Notes: a model not told the origin generated them from the letters alone. 64,000 nt of DNA from Cyclobacterium sp. SYSU L10401 (GCF_010993705.1 NZ_WOFO01000001.1:124001-188000); one strand, 5' to 3'. Shown: positions 41,494 through 51,391, numbered from the stretch's first letter. Translations and numbers: made by a program.

Positions 41494-43869
41494 ATGAAAA
41501 ATATTTTTACATATCTGATTCCCACGTTATTATTTGGATTTTTGTCCGTTTCAGCTACTGCGCAAAGTGGTTTACTACGATATGCGGACAGGAAGCTTGC
41601 AGAAGAAAATTATTTTGAAGCTGGCCAGGGATTTGTCGATGCCTATGCCCGGAAGCCTACCTATCAGGCGGCAAAAGGTGCGGCCATGGCTTTTGATGTG
41701 TTAAGAGATTATCCTAAATCTTACAATTGGTGGGAAAAGGCAGTCGCTTTTGCAGATGCCGATGAAAATGATTGGTTATACTATATCGCTGCGGCCAATA
41801 GGGCAGGTGAAAAAAATGCGGTTTTTGCAGCGTTGGATTCCCTGAAGTCAGGTGAGTATGATGCCATCAAAAACCTGCATTTGGATTCATTGCAGTACTG
41901 GTACCGGTCGGAAGGTAATGCCGGACTCAAAAGGCTGGAAGGTATCAACAGTTCAAGTACAGAGTTTGGTTGGGTAAAGGATCAGCGGGGCAGGATATAC
42001 TTTACCTCTGACAGGGGAGGGGAATCTGACCGTGAGAAAAAGGCTTTACGAATTGACAAGGGTTATAAATATTACAATAAATCGTCCGACTGGACAGGAA
42101 GGGATTATTTAGGAATATACCGCATGGAAGAAGATGGAACGGTATCCCCGTTCGAAGTTCCGGTTCCCGAGGTTTTTCATGCCTCGGATCCATATGTGTT
42201 GCAGGAGCAGGAAGTAATTTTTTATACGTTGACACGTGACATCAGGCGACCCAAAAATTATGAAGTTCACTCAGAAGTTTATTTCAGCCGCTTGGATGAT
42301 GCAGGAAATCCTGGTGATTTCAGGGGACTGCCTGTCAATGCAGCACTGGAATACAGTGTAAAGAGCCCCTTTGTGGACGAAAGCAACAACAGGCTATATT
42401 TCTCTTCAGATATGCCTGGGGGTCAGGGAGGTTTTGACCTATACTACATGGCATTTGATGATGATTTTGAATTTCAGGAGCCTGTGAATTTAGGTCCTTT
42501 GGTAAATTCGGAAGGCAATGAGATAGACCCTTTCATGCAGGACGACAAGTTTTATTTTGCTTCTGATGGGCATCCCGGACTTGGAGCTTTGGATATTTTC
42601 GTTTCAGATATCAGCAATGAGGCTTTTGCAGGAGTCAAAAATATGGGGCTTCCCTATAATTCACCTCAAGATGATTTTGGTTTTTATGAGACAGCAGAAA
42701 ACAGGGTTTTGATTTCATCCAACCGACCGGAAAGCAGTGGATGGGATGATATATTTGAGTTGGAGACTTTGTATAAGGATTTCCAGGCACTGGTATTGGG
42801 TTGTGATGGAGAAAGGGTTTCAGGTCCTCTGGAGGTATCCCTGACGGAAGGGGCTCAAAAAGTCAATATTGATGTAAACCAAGAAGAAGAAGGCATGCTG
42901 CTGGCCGAGATGGCCCCTGACCAAGACCATGAAATCCAGATTAAAAAACCAGGTTTTTTTGCTGTGCAGGATAAAAATCTGACTACTAAGGGATTGAGCT
43001 CGGGTACATTGGAAAAGACTTATCAGATGGTTAGAATTCCTTACAATACGGCAGTACATGTAGACTTGGTGTATTACAACCTGGATGAATCAGCCATCAG
43101 GTCTGATGCGGAAGCTCCCCTGGATAAAGTAGCAGAACTATTGAAATCCTATTCATTTTTAAATATTGTGGTAAGGTCCCATACGGATGCCAGGGCCAGT
43201 GAGGCCTATAATGAAGCCCTAAGTGAAAAAAGAGCTGACGCAGTAAGGGATTATCTGGGCAAATATGGTGTGGCCAGGTCAAGGATAGAATCAGAGTGGC
43301 TGGGAGAAACTGAGCTGGCCAATGACTGTGGAGATGGGAAGCCATGTCCGGAAGACTACCACCAATTGAACAGAAGGACCGAATTGTTGCTGCTGGCATT
43401 TCCGGAAGAAGGAAGGGCCTACCAAATACCGCCGGAATTGCAGGAGGTAGATTTGTGCGATATCAGTAACATTCAGATTCCGGAGGAATTGCCTACCATT
43501 TATTTTGGTTTTGACAAAGCAGAGCTAAAAGTGGAAGACATGATGGCTTTGGAAAGGGTGGCACTGATGCTGAGAAACATGATTAATCGTCGGCTTGCCA
43601 TTATGGGTCATACCGATTCCAGAGGTTCGGCAGCCTATAACGAAGAGTTGTCTAAAAGGAGAGCCCTGGTGGTGAAAAACTACCTGGAAGGAAAAGGAAT
43701 TGCATCCGATCGGTTGGTATATGAATTTTTTGGTAAGACCAAACCCGTCAACGATTGCGATGAGGTCCCCTGTACACCGGAAATGCATCAACGCAATCGA
43801 AGAACGGAAATGGTACTTCCCAGCATCCCCAATCCTAAGAAAAGCTGGACAAAAAAGCAGGACCAATAA
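41494..43869 (+). CDS. PorE-like protein with TPR, WD40-like repeats and two OmpA domains
   Basis: 791 residues; start at MKNIFTYL, 2 bp past the PorP stop. Signal ends near SATAQS. An N-terminal TPR-like part (about 25-120) is followed by PD40-type propeller repeats (IYFTSDRGG, LYFSSDMPGGQGG, FYFASDGHPG, VLISSNRPESSG). Two OmpA peptidoglycan-binding domains follow, about 516-630 and 666-775. Each keeps the family's HTD.R....YN..LS..RA motif and has a two-cysteine insert before NRRTE (DCGDGKPC; DCDEVPC). It probably anchors the secreted cargo/PorP complex to peptidoglycan. Related single-OmpA proteins are common; the tandem pair is notable. Confidence 0.9.
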   Translation: MKNIFTYLIPTLLFGFLSVSATAQSGLLRYADRKLAEENYFEAGQGFVDAYARKPTYQAAKGAAMAFDVLRDYPKSYNWWEKAVAFADADENDWLYYIAAANRAGEKNAVFAALDSLKSGEYDAIKNLHLDSLQYWYRSEGNAGLKRLEGINSSSTEFGWVKDQRGRIYFTSDRGGESDREKKALRIDKGYKYYNKSSDWTGRDYLGIYRMEEDGTVSPFEVPVPEVFHASDPYVLQEQEVIFYTLTRDIRRPKNYEVHSEVYFSRLDDAGNPGDFRGLPVNAALEYSVKSPFVDESNNRLYFSSDMPGGQGGFDLYYMAFDDDFEFQEPVNLGPLVNSEGNEIDPFMQDDKFYFASDGHPGLGALDIFVSDISNEAFAGVKNMGLPYNSPQDDFGFYETAENRVLISSNRPESSGWDDIFELETLYKDFQALVLGCDGERVSGPLEVSLTEGAQKVNIDVNQEEEGMLLAEMAPDQDHEIQIKKPGFFAVQDKNLTTKGLSSGTLEKTYQMVRIPYNTAVHVDLVYYNLDESAIRSDAEAPLDKVAELLKSYSFLNIVVRSHTDARASEAYNEALSEKRADAVRDYLGKYGVARSRIESEWLGETELANDCGDGKPCPEDYHQLNRRTELLLLAFPEEGRAYQIPPELQEVDLCDISNIQIPEELPTIYFGFDKAELKVEDMMALERVALMLRNMINRRLAIMGHTDSRGSAAYNEELSKRRALVVKNYLEGKGIASDRLVYEFFGKTKPVNDCDEVPCTPEMHQRNRRTEMVLPSIPNPKKSWTKKQDQ

Positions 43870-43885
43870 GAAGGGAACAGGATAT

Positions 43886-43917
43886 AAAAAAAGGAGCTGA
43901 TTTTAGCTCCTTTTTTT
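43886..43917. terminator. Bidirectional terminator
   Basis: Perfect stem AAAAAAAGGAGCT / AGCTCCTTTTTTT with a 6-base loop between convergent operons. Confidence 0.9.
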
Positions 43918-43939
43918 ATGTCCTGAATTTTACCTTTAT

Positions 43940-44512
43940 CTATTGCTCATTTGGATTTTGTGGATTGGGTGGTCTTACATCCAATACCAGCGTACCAAAT
44001 CCAGGCAAATTGGTATAATATTGGGCATACCTTCCGGTAAACCGACCATCCAGGGAGGGATTGTAGTTGTAATACTGCCCATACTGAGAATAGGTTTCCC
44101 CATCACTCGTTGTAATTTCATAGGTGATCCGAAACTCATCCCTGGAAATGCCCGACTCCAATATGCTTGTTGGTGTCTCTCCAAAATAGGCATAGGCTTC
44201 TGCTCCGGTCATGGTAATGGTGGAGGGGAAATCAGTAAAAGTTCCCAAAGAAACCTGGCTGGAACCTCTGCTCAGAAATAATTCTATGGAGGAAGCGGTG
44301 TGTACCTCAAAACCTTCGTAACTAAGGTCAAAAGAAACTTCCGAACCGGCCAGTTCATTGATGTTGAACCAGTATTTTCCCGGAGCTATGGTAGCCCTGG
44401 CAATGATTCCTACTTCATAGTCGGGCTCCTTGATGGAGTCCTCTTCAATGCAACTGCTAAATAGCATGGACAGGCTTGCAGATAGTATTAAGGTATATGA
44501 CTTTATATTCAT
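43940..44512 (-). CDS. Lipoprotein of unknown function in SusC/SusD operon
   Basis: 190 residues. Signal peptide with lipobox LFSSC (cysteine near residue 21), followed by an acidic linker and beta-rich domain (KYWFNINELAGSEVSFDLSYEGFEVH, FTDFPSTITMTG). It occupies the place of a third, SusE-like accessory lipoprotein, 28 bp after susD, but is much shorter than typical SusE/F and I see no starch-binding features. It may assist substrate capture by this SusC/D pair. Confidence 0.72.
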   Translation of the reverse strand: MNIKSYTLILSASLSMLFSSCIEEDSIKEPDYEVGIIARATIAPGKYWFNINELAGSEVSFDLSYEGFEVHTASSIELFLSRGSSQVSLGTFTDFPSTITMTGAEAYAYFGETPTSILESGISRDEFRITYEITTSDGETYSQYGQYYNYNPSLDGRFTGRYAQYYTNLPGFGTLVLDVRPPNPQNPNEQ

Positions 44513-44540
44513 GTTGTTTTTCGTTTAGGTGGATAGAAAA

Positions 44541-46169
44541 TCAGGGCTGACTCCAAAAAACCGGCTCAAACGGGTCTGGAGAATAATCTGACAAAGCCGG
44601 GTTGGTCTCAAGTTCTGAAACAGGAATGATGAACCTCCTGGGGTAAGGAGGGTTTCCCATCACCGGTGAGGTTTCTGCAAAGTCAGGAAAACCTGTCCTC
44701 CTGTAATTGTTGTAGGCTTCTATTCCATTGCCCCAGAGTGCCAACTGATATTCAGTTATGATGATGTTTAGTCTTTCTGCTTCATTTTCAGCGCTCTCGT
44801 ACTGTAGGGTTACATCCGCAATGTAATCAGCGATGGCTTCATCGGACATCTCATAATCACTTCCTGAGATGGAAGGCATTTCCGAGGCTCCAAAATCCCT
44901 TACTTTTTCCATAGAGAGACCAATAGCTTCTCTCAACAGGGTCAGGGGATCTCCTTCAACAGGAGTAGTTAGCGCCATCTCTGCGTGTAGGAATTTGACC
45001 ATAAAGGAGGTGAGCATGGGGAAAATGCCCCTACCGGTACCGTCGGATGCTGATACTGTTTTGGGCTCGTCCGTATCCACCAGTCCAGCCACCGGATACA
45101 CACCAAAAGTAGCGATCAATGCGCCTTCATTGGAAAAAGCGGAAGGATCACCAGCATCCCGACCCAGGTAGCCGTTTCCAATCAATCCTATCGGACAACC
45201 TCCTCCGGCACAGGTGACCACAGATCCTCCTCCATCACCGGGTACCTGGCGGAATATGTAGTACCTCAATCTGGGGTCTTGAACATTTCGGTAAGAAACC
45301 CTTCGTCCGGTCACGGCACTGGTAGTTCCATCATTGAGCAGGTTGGCCATGGTCCAGTTGTCCATCCAGTAAGCCGTAGCTTGATTGTAGTGGTTTACGT
45401 GCAGTGGATGACGGTTTTGGTTTGGCGTTTGCTGGGATCCGTATTTCAATTGAAAATCGTCTGCCAGCTCGGTAATCAGATCACTATTAAGCATTTGAGA
45501 GAAACCCTGAGCTGAATTGATGGAATTCTCTTTTCTGGTTTGGGCGTACATTTTCAACTTTAAGGAATTGCCCATTTTGATCCATTTGCTTTTTTCACCG
45601 CCGTAGATCATATCTCCCTGAATCAGTTCGGAGGAAGCATTGATTTCCTGAATGGCCTGATCTACCTGAAGCAAAAGATCGGCATAAATTTCCGCTCCCT
45701 GATCTATTTCAGGAAATGTGATTTCAGGATTCAGGGCTTCGAAGTAAGGGACATCTCCATACAAGTCCACCAAAAGGCTGAATGTATAAGCTTTGAGTAG
45801 CCTGGCGATTCCCTTGTATCCGGATGCTCCTTCCTCGGTACCATCCAGGATTGCCTGCAGGTTAGCCAAAGGTCTGGAGTACAGATTAACCCAGGAACTG
45901 CTGTAGGTGCCCTGATTTTGTTCGTAGTTTCTGATGGCAGTCGTATACCACATCCTGCTGAAGGAACCGGCATTGGTATTGGGTTCATCCAAAAGGTTGG
46001 AAACCAGGGATACCTGGGCAAAGGCCAATGTGTTTGGCAAGGACAACTGGGTGGAGGTATTGGGATCCTGGTTGATGTCCAGCAGGTCCTCACTGCAAGA
46101 ATGCAGCAGCAGGCTGCCAATCGTTATCAGGAAAAATGCGATGTAATATTTGAATTTATTTTTCAACAT
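44541..46169 (-). CDS. SusD/RagB-family outer membrane lipoprotein (SusD-like 2 type)
   Basis: 542 residues. Signal peptide with lipobox LLHSC (cysteine near residue 25), then SEDLLDINQDPN, a typical start of the SusD-and-RagB-like-2 branch. TPR-type helices, WTMANLLNDG and the GNGIEAYNNYRRTGFPDF block near the C terminus are family features. It partners the SusC encoded 12 bp upstream. It belongs to a different SusD branch from the two at the left end of the window. Confidence 0.93.
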   Translation of the reverse strand: MLKNKFKYYIAFFLITIGSLLLHSCSEDLLDINQDPNTSTQLSLPNTLAFAQVSLVSNLLDEPNTNAGSFSRMWYTTAIRNYEQNQGTYSSSWVNLYSRPLANLQAILDGTEEGASGYKGIARLLKAYTFSLLVDLYGDVPYFEALNPEITFPEIDQGAEIYADLLLQVDQAIQEINASSELIQGDMIYGGEKSKWIKMGNSLKLKMYAQTRKENSINSAQGFSQMLNSDLITELADDFQLKYGSQQTPNQNRHPLHVNHYNQATAYWMDNWTMANLLNDGTTSAVTGRRVSYRNVQDPRLRYYIFRQVPGDGGGSVVTCAGGGCPIGLIGNGYLGRDAGDPSAFSNEGALIATFGVYPVAGLVDTDEPKTVSASDGTGRGIFPMLTSFMVKFLHAEMALTTPVEGDPLTLLREAIGLSMEKVRDFGASEMPSISGSDYEMSDEAIADYIADVTLQYESAENEAERLNIIITEYQLALWGNGIEAYNNYRRTGFPDFAETSPVMGNPPYPRRFIIPVSELETNPALSDYSPDPFEPVFWSQP

Positions 46170-46181
46170 GTTCAGGGAAAT

Positions 46182-49100
46182 TTAAAAGGTAAAGGATAAG
46201 TTCATGCTGTATCTCCTTGCTGAGGGTACACCGATAAAGTCAATACCTCTCAGGCCGGGAAATGAACTGGTCTCAGGGTCCAGGTTTAGTCCCTCATGCA
46301 TATTCGGGGTTATAAACCACAGGTTCCTTCCTGACATACCGATTCTGGCACTGCCAAAGAGCGTTTTTTCAAGCCATTTGGATGGGAAATTATAGTTTAG
46401 TGCTACTTCTCTAAGTCTAAGAACCGTAGCATCAAAGGTGTGAAATTCCTCTGCTGCATTCCAGCCAAAACCTCCCCTGTCATACCACCAATTGAAGTTG
46501 GTGATGTTGATTTTATTCCTGATCTTTTCTCCATTGGCATCAACAGCTGCCAGGTAGTTGCCATTTTCATCTCTAATTAATCCACCGTCATCATTTCTTG
46601 CGGCGATGTATCCGGGCATGATCCTGGAAACCATCCGATCACCGGAGTCGTGGGTGAGCCCCCTGCCCACAATTTCCCGGTTGGATTTGGAGTATAGGTC
46701 GCCTCCCTGCACCCAGTCCAGAACAACATCAAGGGTCAAGCCTTTGTAGGAGAAATCATTGGTGATTCCTACTACAAAGTCGGGATTTGGATCACCGATG
46801 ATCTGCGGTTCCGGATTATCAATATACTTGCCGTAGGTAGTACCGGGAAGTCCATCGATCAGTAAATTCCCCTCAGCATCCCGGATGGCTTTTCTTCCGA
46901 TTAAAACACCAAAGGGCTGCCCATTGCGATGAGCAATCTGCACAATTTCGCTGCTGCCGGCATTGCTGGTCAGCACAATTTGATCTACCCCTTCCTGTAA
47001 TTCCAGTACCTCATTTCTATTTCGGGTAAAGGCAGTAAATATATTCCAGTTGAATCCATCGGGTCTTTCCAGTACCTTGAGGTTTAATCCCACTTCTATT
47101 CCCCTGTTTCTTACCTTACCGATATTGACTACCTGAGTGGCAGAACCACTGGAGGGAGGTACATCAATGGCCGTAATGCCATTTTTTGTGGTCCGGTCAT
47201 AATAGGTCAGGTCCAGGCCTATGCGTTGTTTCAGGAAGAGCAGCTCAGCACCCAACTCCGTTTCTGTCGTAAGTTCAGGTTTTAGGATAGGGTTGCCCCG
47301 GTTACTATTGATAGCGGAGCCATTTACGGTACCAATTTGATTGTTAAAGGGAAACTGGGTAGCTCCTCCGGAACTATTGACAGGTTGGTTAAGGAGAAAG
47401 TTATTGGTGGTCAGATAGGGATCTGCATCATTACCCACCTGGCCTACTCCGGCCCGTAATTTGGCATAATCCAGAAAACTGCTATTCAGGGAAAGTGCAT
47501 CACTGATGATCACTGATGTACTGATCCCGGGATAGAAGTAGCTCCTGCTATCTTCTGGAAGAGTGGAAGACCAGTCATTCCGGGCTGTTACATTAACAAA
47601 AGCCCATTCCTGATAGGCCAGGGATATGTCGGTAAACAAACCTGCAAAGCGTCTTCTTACGAACCTATCCTCAACAATGAATTGAGAGGAAGTATTGGAA
47701 AAGGAGCGGATGCCTCTTTCGATGACCCCATTTCCGCCAAACTGATTGGCCGTATTGGTACGTTGATTGATATTCCAGCCTGTGATGGTACGCAAATAGA
47801 AATCTTCATTCAGTTCCTTATTGATATTGATCAGTAAGTTTCCATCCAATTCTGCATTGTAAAACGTAGAGCGGCGCATGAAACCGGATTGCTCAATGGC
47901 AGAACCGAAACCTCCGGGCTCCATCATGAAAAACCGCCGGTCTGTGTAAGCATTGAAACCCAATTGGTAACCAATATTTATCCAGTCATTGATGTCGTAT
48001 CCAATCTTTACATTCCCATAATATCGGTCTACATTGCTTTCATTCATGGAATTGTCGGCCACCCAATAAGGATTGTTGGCGGTACGGTAGTACATGGCAC
48101 CGCCATCTTCCTCTCTTTGATAGGGATAGCCATCCAGGTCAAAACTGGTTGGTGCCCACAAGACCAACTGGGAAGCCGACTGATTGAATCCTCCGAAATT
48201 TCCACTGCCCAAAGCTGGATTATTCTGAACCGTACTGACATAATTCAAACCTGCACTCAATTTCAATCCGTTGTCCAATTGAGCATTACCACCTAAATTG
48301 GCAGCTATCCTGTTGACCGATGAATTGGGAATAATGCCAGTATTATCCATCCAGGAAATACCCGCCGAGAGGTTGGTTTTTTCTCCGCCGGATTGAACCG
48401 AAATCGCATGTTCCTGCAATTTACCACTACTGAAAAAATTGCGGTATTTGTCCGTAAAGGGTTGATACAAGACATTATCTCCCCGGGTGGCCACGTTTTG
48501 ATAGGAAGGTGAATTCAAAAAAGGGCCCAGTGCGGGGTTGGTATAAGGGTGAGGAACCGAATCATAGGCGGTGTAGGGAGCGCCGAATGAGCCAAAATAA
48601 TTCTCTATGTAGACATTACCATTACCCCCTTGTCCATATTCATTTTGATAATCTGGAAGCTTGGCCACTTCCTCCATTCCAAAGGAGCTGCTGTAATTTA
48701 CTTCCAGTCCCTTTTTGGAAGCACCGCTGCCGCTTTTGGTGGTGATGATCACTACCCCATTCTGTGCTCTTGACCCATACAAGGCCGCTGCAGCCGCCCC
48801 CTTTAAAACTGTCATGGAGGCCACATTGTTAGGATCTATATCAAATGCCCGGTTGGCCACACTATTTCCTCCCTGATCTGTATAGCCCTGGGTTGAATTG
48901 TCAAAAGGAATCCCGTCCACCACAAACAGGGGTTGGTTGTTACCGGTAAGGGAGGAACTTCCCCTGATGGTGATATTGGTATTTCCGCCGGTAACTCCCC
49001 CGGCTCCCTGGATCAACACACCGGCTACTTTCCCATTCAGAGCACGGATGACATCCGGTTCGGACCTTTGGGTGATGTCGTCGGAATCCACTTCCGAAAC

Positions 49101-49466
49101 CGCATAACCCAAGGCTTTCTTTTCCCGCTCTATTCCTATCGCGGTGACGACCACCTCATTCAGGGCGTTAACATTTGGGGACATGGATAAATCAATGACC
49201 GACCTGCCATTAATATTTATTTCACTGCTGGCCATGCCAATGAAGGAAAATACAAGGGTTTCATTTCCCTGAGGAACATCCAGTGAGTATTTCCCATCTA
49301 AATCCGAAACAGTACCGATGTTGGCACCCTTGACCAGTATGCTTACCCCGGGGATTGGGGCATCGTCTTCTGCGGAAACGACCGTTCCGCGTATCTCCTG
49401 GGTCTGTGCAAAAGAATATTGCACAAAAAGACCCAATAATAAAATTATTGGTAATTTCTTTCTCAT
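46182..49466 (-). CDS. SusC/RagA-type TonB-linked outer membrane protein
   Basis: 1094 residues. Signal ends near SFAQT; a carboxypeptidase-D-like domain (about 24-100, IRGTVVSAEDDAPIPGVSI) precedes the plug opening NEVVVTAIGIEREKKALGY (about 103-121). LFVVDGIPFDNS and NGVVIITTKSGSG mark the plug; the barrel ends in YSMNLSFTF. It imports an unknown ligand with the downstream SusD and lipoprotein. A perfect inverted repeat lies 97 bp upstream and may be regulatory. Confidence 0.95.
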   Translation of the reverse strand: MRKKLPIILLLGLFVQYSFAQTQEIRGTVVSAEDDAPIPGVSILVKGANIGTVSDLDGKYSLDVPQGNETLVFSFIGMASSEININGRSVIDLSMSPNVNALNEVVVTAIGIEREKKALGYAVSEVDSDDITQRSEPDVIRALNGKVAGVLIQGAGGVTGGNTNITIRGSSSLTGNNQPLFVVDGIPFDNSTQGYTDQGGNSVANRAFDIDPNNVASMTVLKGAAAAALYGSRAQNGVVIITTKSGSGASKKGLEVNYSSSFGMEEVAKLPDYQNEYGQGGNGNVYIENYFGSFGAPYTAYDSVPHPYTNPALGPFLNSPSYQNVATRGDNVLYQPFTDKYRNFFSSGKLQEHAISVQSGGEKTNLSAGISWMDNTGIIPNSSVNRIAANLGGNAQLDNGLKLSAGLNYVSTVQNNPALGSGNFGGFNQSASQLVLWAPTSFDLDGYPYQREEDGGAMYYRTANNPYWVADNSMNESNVDRYYGNVKIGYDINDWINIGYQLGFNAYTDRRFFMMEPGGFGSAIEQSGFMRRSTFYNAELDGNLLININKELNEDFYLRTITGWNINQRTNTANQFGGNGVIERGIRSFSNTSSQFIVEDRFVRRRFAGLFTDISLAYQEWAFVNVTARNDWSSTLPEDSRSYFYPGISTSVIISDALSLNSSFLDYAKLRAGVGQVGNDADPYLTTNNFLLNQPVNSSGGATQFPFNNQIGTVNGSAINSNRGNPILKPELTTETELGAELLFLKQRIGLDLTYYDRTTKNGITAIDVPPSSGSATQVVNIGKVRNRGIEVGLNLKVLERPDGFNWNIFTAFTRNRNEVLELQEGVDQIVLTSNAGSSEIVQIAHRNGQPFGVLIGRKAIRDAEGNLLIDGLPGTTYGKYIDNPEPQIIGDPNPDFVVGITNDFSYKGLTLDVVLDWVQGGDLYSKSNREIVGRGLTHDSGDRMVSRIMPGYIAARNDDGGLIRDENGNYLAAVDANGEKIRNKINITNFNWWYDRGGFGWNAAEEFHTFDATVLRLREVALNYNFPSKWLEKTLFGSARIGMSGRNLWFITPNMHEGLNLDPETSSFPGLRGIDFIGVPSARRYSMNLSFTF

Positions 49467-50032
49467 GTTTTAGTTGTTAGTGGAAACTGAATTTTAATCA
49501 ATGTTAAAAAATATCAGTCACTTTGAAACAAAATCTTAAACAAACACAGAAATAAAGGGTATAAAATACTGATAAACAGTATTTTGTAAAAAAAATCATC
49601 CATCCAAAGCCTTTGTATTTTTTATGGAATCAGTTTTGACACAAGAAAAGAGATAAAAAGTAAGTAAAATATATAAATACAGACATTAGTTTTCAATCAT
49701 TGAAATATTAAAGAATAAAAAATAGGTATTCTGTGAATTTGATCACCTGTTATATAAAAAAATCATCCAATCTGGAATGAAAATTTACATCTACTTCCTT
49801 ATTTCTGACAAAAAAATAAAATAGAACATAAAGTAAAATTTACAAAATAATTATAAAAAGAGGTTATTGATTTTAAAATTAGTAATAATTGAAGGTTTAT
49901 TCATTAATAAAGCAATGAAACGGACGTTAGATCATCAAAATGCTAATATTGAAGCTGGTTTGAATTTAAACTGAAAAAAGCTAAGCATAGCTGAAATCGT
50001 AAGTTAAAGGCTATTTTAGGAGCCTATTGGGG
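49467..50032. other. 566-bp AT-rich intergenic region
   Basis: Longest gene-free stretch in the window, between the susC start and the M23 peptidase stop. Both neighbours are on the minus strand, so only the susC promoter is needed here. Apart from the inverted repeat at 49563-49585, no exact -7 element, terminator, tRNA-like fold or credible short gene was found. A small RNA or long leader cannot be excluded. Confidence 0.35.
49563..49585. promoter_or_regulatory. Perfect inverted repeat upstream of susC operon
   Basis: AAAATACTG / CAGTATTTT, 9 bp each arm with a 5-base spacer ATAAA, about 97 bp upstream of the minus-strand susC. It could be an operator for a dimeric regulator or a leader hairpin. 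Confidence 0.4.
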
Positions 50033-51310
50033 TTAATTTTCGAGGCTAGTTAGTAATTCCGCCTTTTCTGAATAGGTCACACTATCTAACTTCGCTAATT
50101 TTTCCAATTTCACTGCTTCAAATGCCCTGAGGTTTTCTTCTGCTATAGGTTCAGCAGGAGGAATATCTTCCCTTAGCCAGTCTACTTGTTTGCCGTGCTT
50201 CCAAAATCTGAAACATAGGTGCGGACCTGTGGCGAGGCCTGTACTGCCTACATAGCCAATCACCTGCCCTTGTTTTACCCGGGTTCCTCTTTTGATACCT
50301 TTCCCGATTTTGGACATGTGGAGGTATTGGGTGGAGTAAGTTCCGTTATGCTTTATTTTGACATAATTGCCATTGCCTCCACTATATCCTGCTTCTAAGA
50401 CAGTACCATCTCCTACAGAACGAATCTCTGTTCCTCGGGGAGCAGCATAATCTGTGCCCAGGTGCGCCTTATACCTTTTTTGTACCGGATGAAATCGGCT
50501 TAAGCTATATCTTGAACTGATCCTGGTAAATTTCAACGGATCTCTCAGAAAAGCCTTCTTCAAGCTATTGCCTTCCTGATCAAAATAGGAAATGATGCCA
50601 TTCTGCTCGAAAGGGATGGCGTGGTATCCCTGCCCCATGTGTTCAAAATAAGCAGCCTCGATATCTTCAATGCCAACCGTTTCGTTTTCAACGAGTTGCT
50701 CTTTGAAAACTACCTTGAATTTGTCTCCTTTTTGTAGTCGTTGGAAATCAACCACCCAGCCGTACAAGTCGGCAAATTGGTCAATCAAATCAGGCGTCAG
50801 GCCCAGGCTGGTCATGTTGACATATAGGGAAGAAGTAATGGTGCCTCCAATTTCCCTGTTTTTGATTTCCATCGGTTTGCTTTCCTTGTATATCTCAGGT
50901 TGATCCAGTTTGAAGACCACAAACTCAGTTGGGTTGGGTTCATAAATGAAAAATTGGGCCTTTAAAGAATCCTTGGGTGTGAGCACCGTGTATTTTTTAT
51001 TGAAAGCAATTTTTCTCACATCAAAAATCTCAGCTGACTTTTTGGCAATTTCGTCTATGATCTGATAGGGGACATTAAAAGGTGCCAGAATAGCAGACAG
51101 GGTCTGGTTTCTTTTCACGATGCCTTCAGTAATGTCCAGTTGATCTATGTTTATACCATAGAGTAAATTTTCTTCTATGGGAACTACCTCTTCAATGGCT
51201 ACCTGCGCTACTTCTTGTTTTTCAATGGGTGAATTTTCCTCTTTGTCAATTATCCAAAAAACCATGCCGATAATCAAGGCAATTCCACCGTATGTCCAAA
51301 ATTTTTTCAT
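50033..51310 (-). CDS. M23-family peptidase with HxC in place of HxH
   Basis: 425 residues. An N-terminal membrane anchor (about 8-20) is followed by a long helical/beta region and a C-terminal LytM-type domain (about 265-380). Zinc-site residues H283 and D287 are present (HLGTDYAAPRG), as is H331 (QYLHMS). The usual final HLH reads HLC (364-366, GPHLCFRFW): cysteine replaces the histidine that is normally a zinc ligand. Codons CAC CTA TGT are clear in the sequence. It could be an active peptidoglycan endopeptidase with a cysteine ligand or an inactive regulator. Confidence 0.9.
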   Translation of the reverse strand: MKKFWTYGGIALIIGMVFWIIDKEENSPIEKQEVAQVAIEEVVPIEENLLYGINIDQLDITEGIVKRNQTLSAILAPFNVPYQIIDEIAKKSAEIFDVRKIAFNKKYTVLTPKDSLKAQFFIYEPNPTEFVVFKLDQPEIYKESKPMEIKNREIGGTITSSLYVNMTSLGLTPDLIDQFADLYGWVVDFQRLQKGDKFKVVFKEQLVENETVGIEDIEAAYFEHMGQGYHAIPFEQNGIISYFDQEGNSLKKAFLRDPLKFTRISSRYSLSRFHPVQKRYKAHLGTDYAAPRGTEIRSVGDGTVLEAGYSGGNGNYVKIKHNGTYSTQYLHMSKIGKGIKRGTRVKQGQVIGYVGSTGLATGPHLCFRFWKHGKQVDWLREDIPPAEPIAEENLRAFEAVKLEKLAKLDSVTYSEKAELLTSLEN

Positions 51311-51391
51311 AAAATCAAGTTTAAATAATAATTGTTATGCAAAATAAGTCAATTATCCCGATAAATTACAATTGTGTTTCCACTTTCTTTT

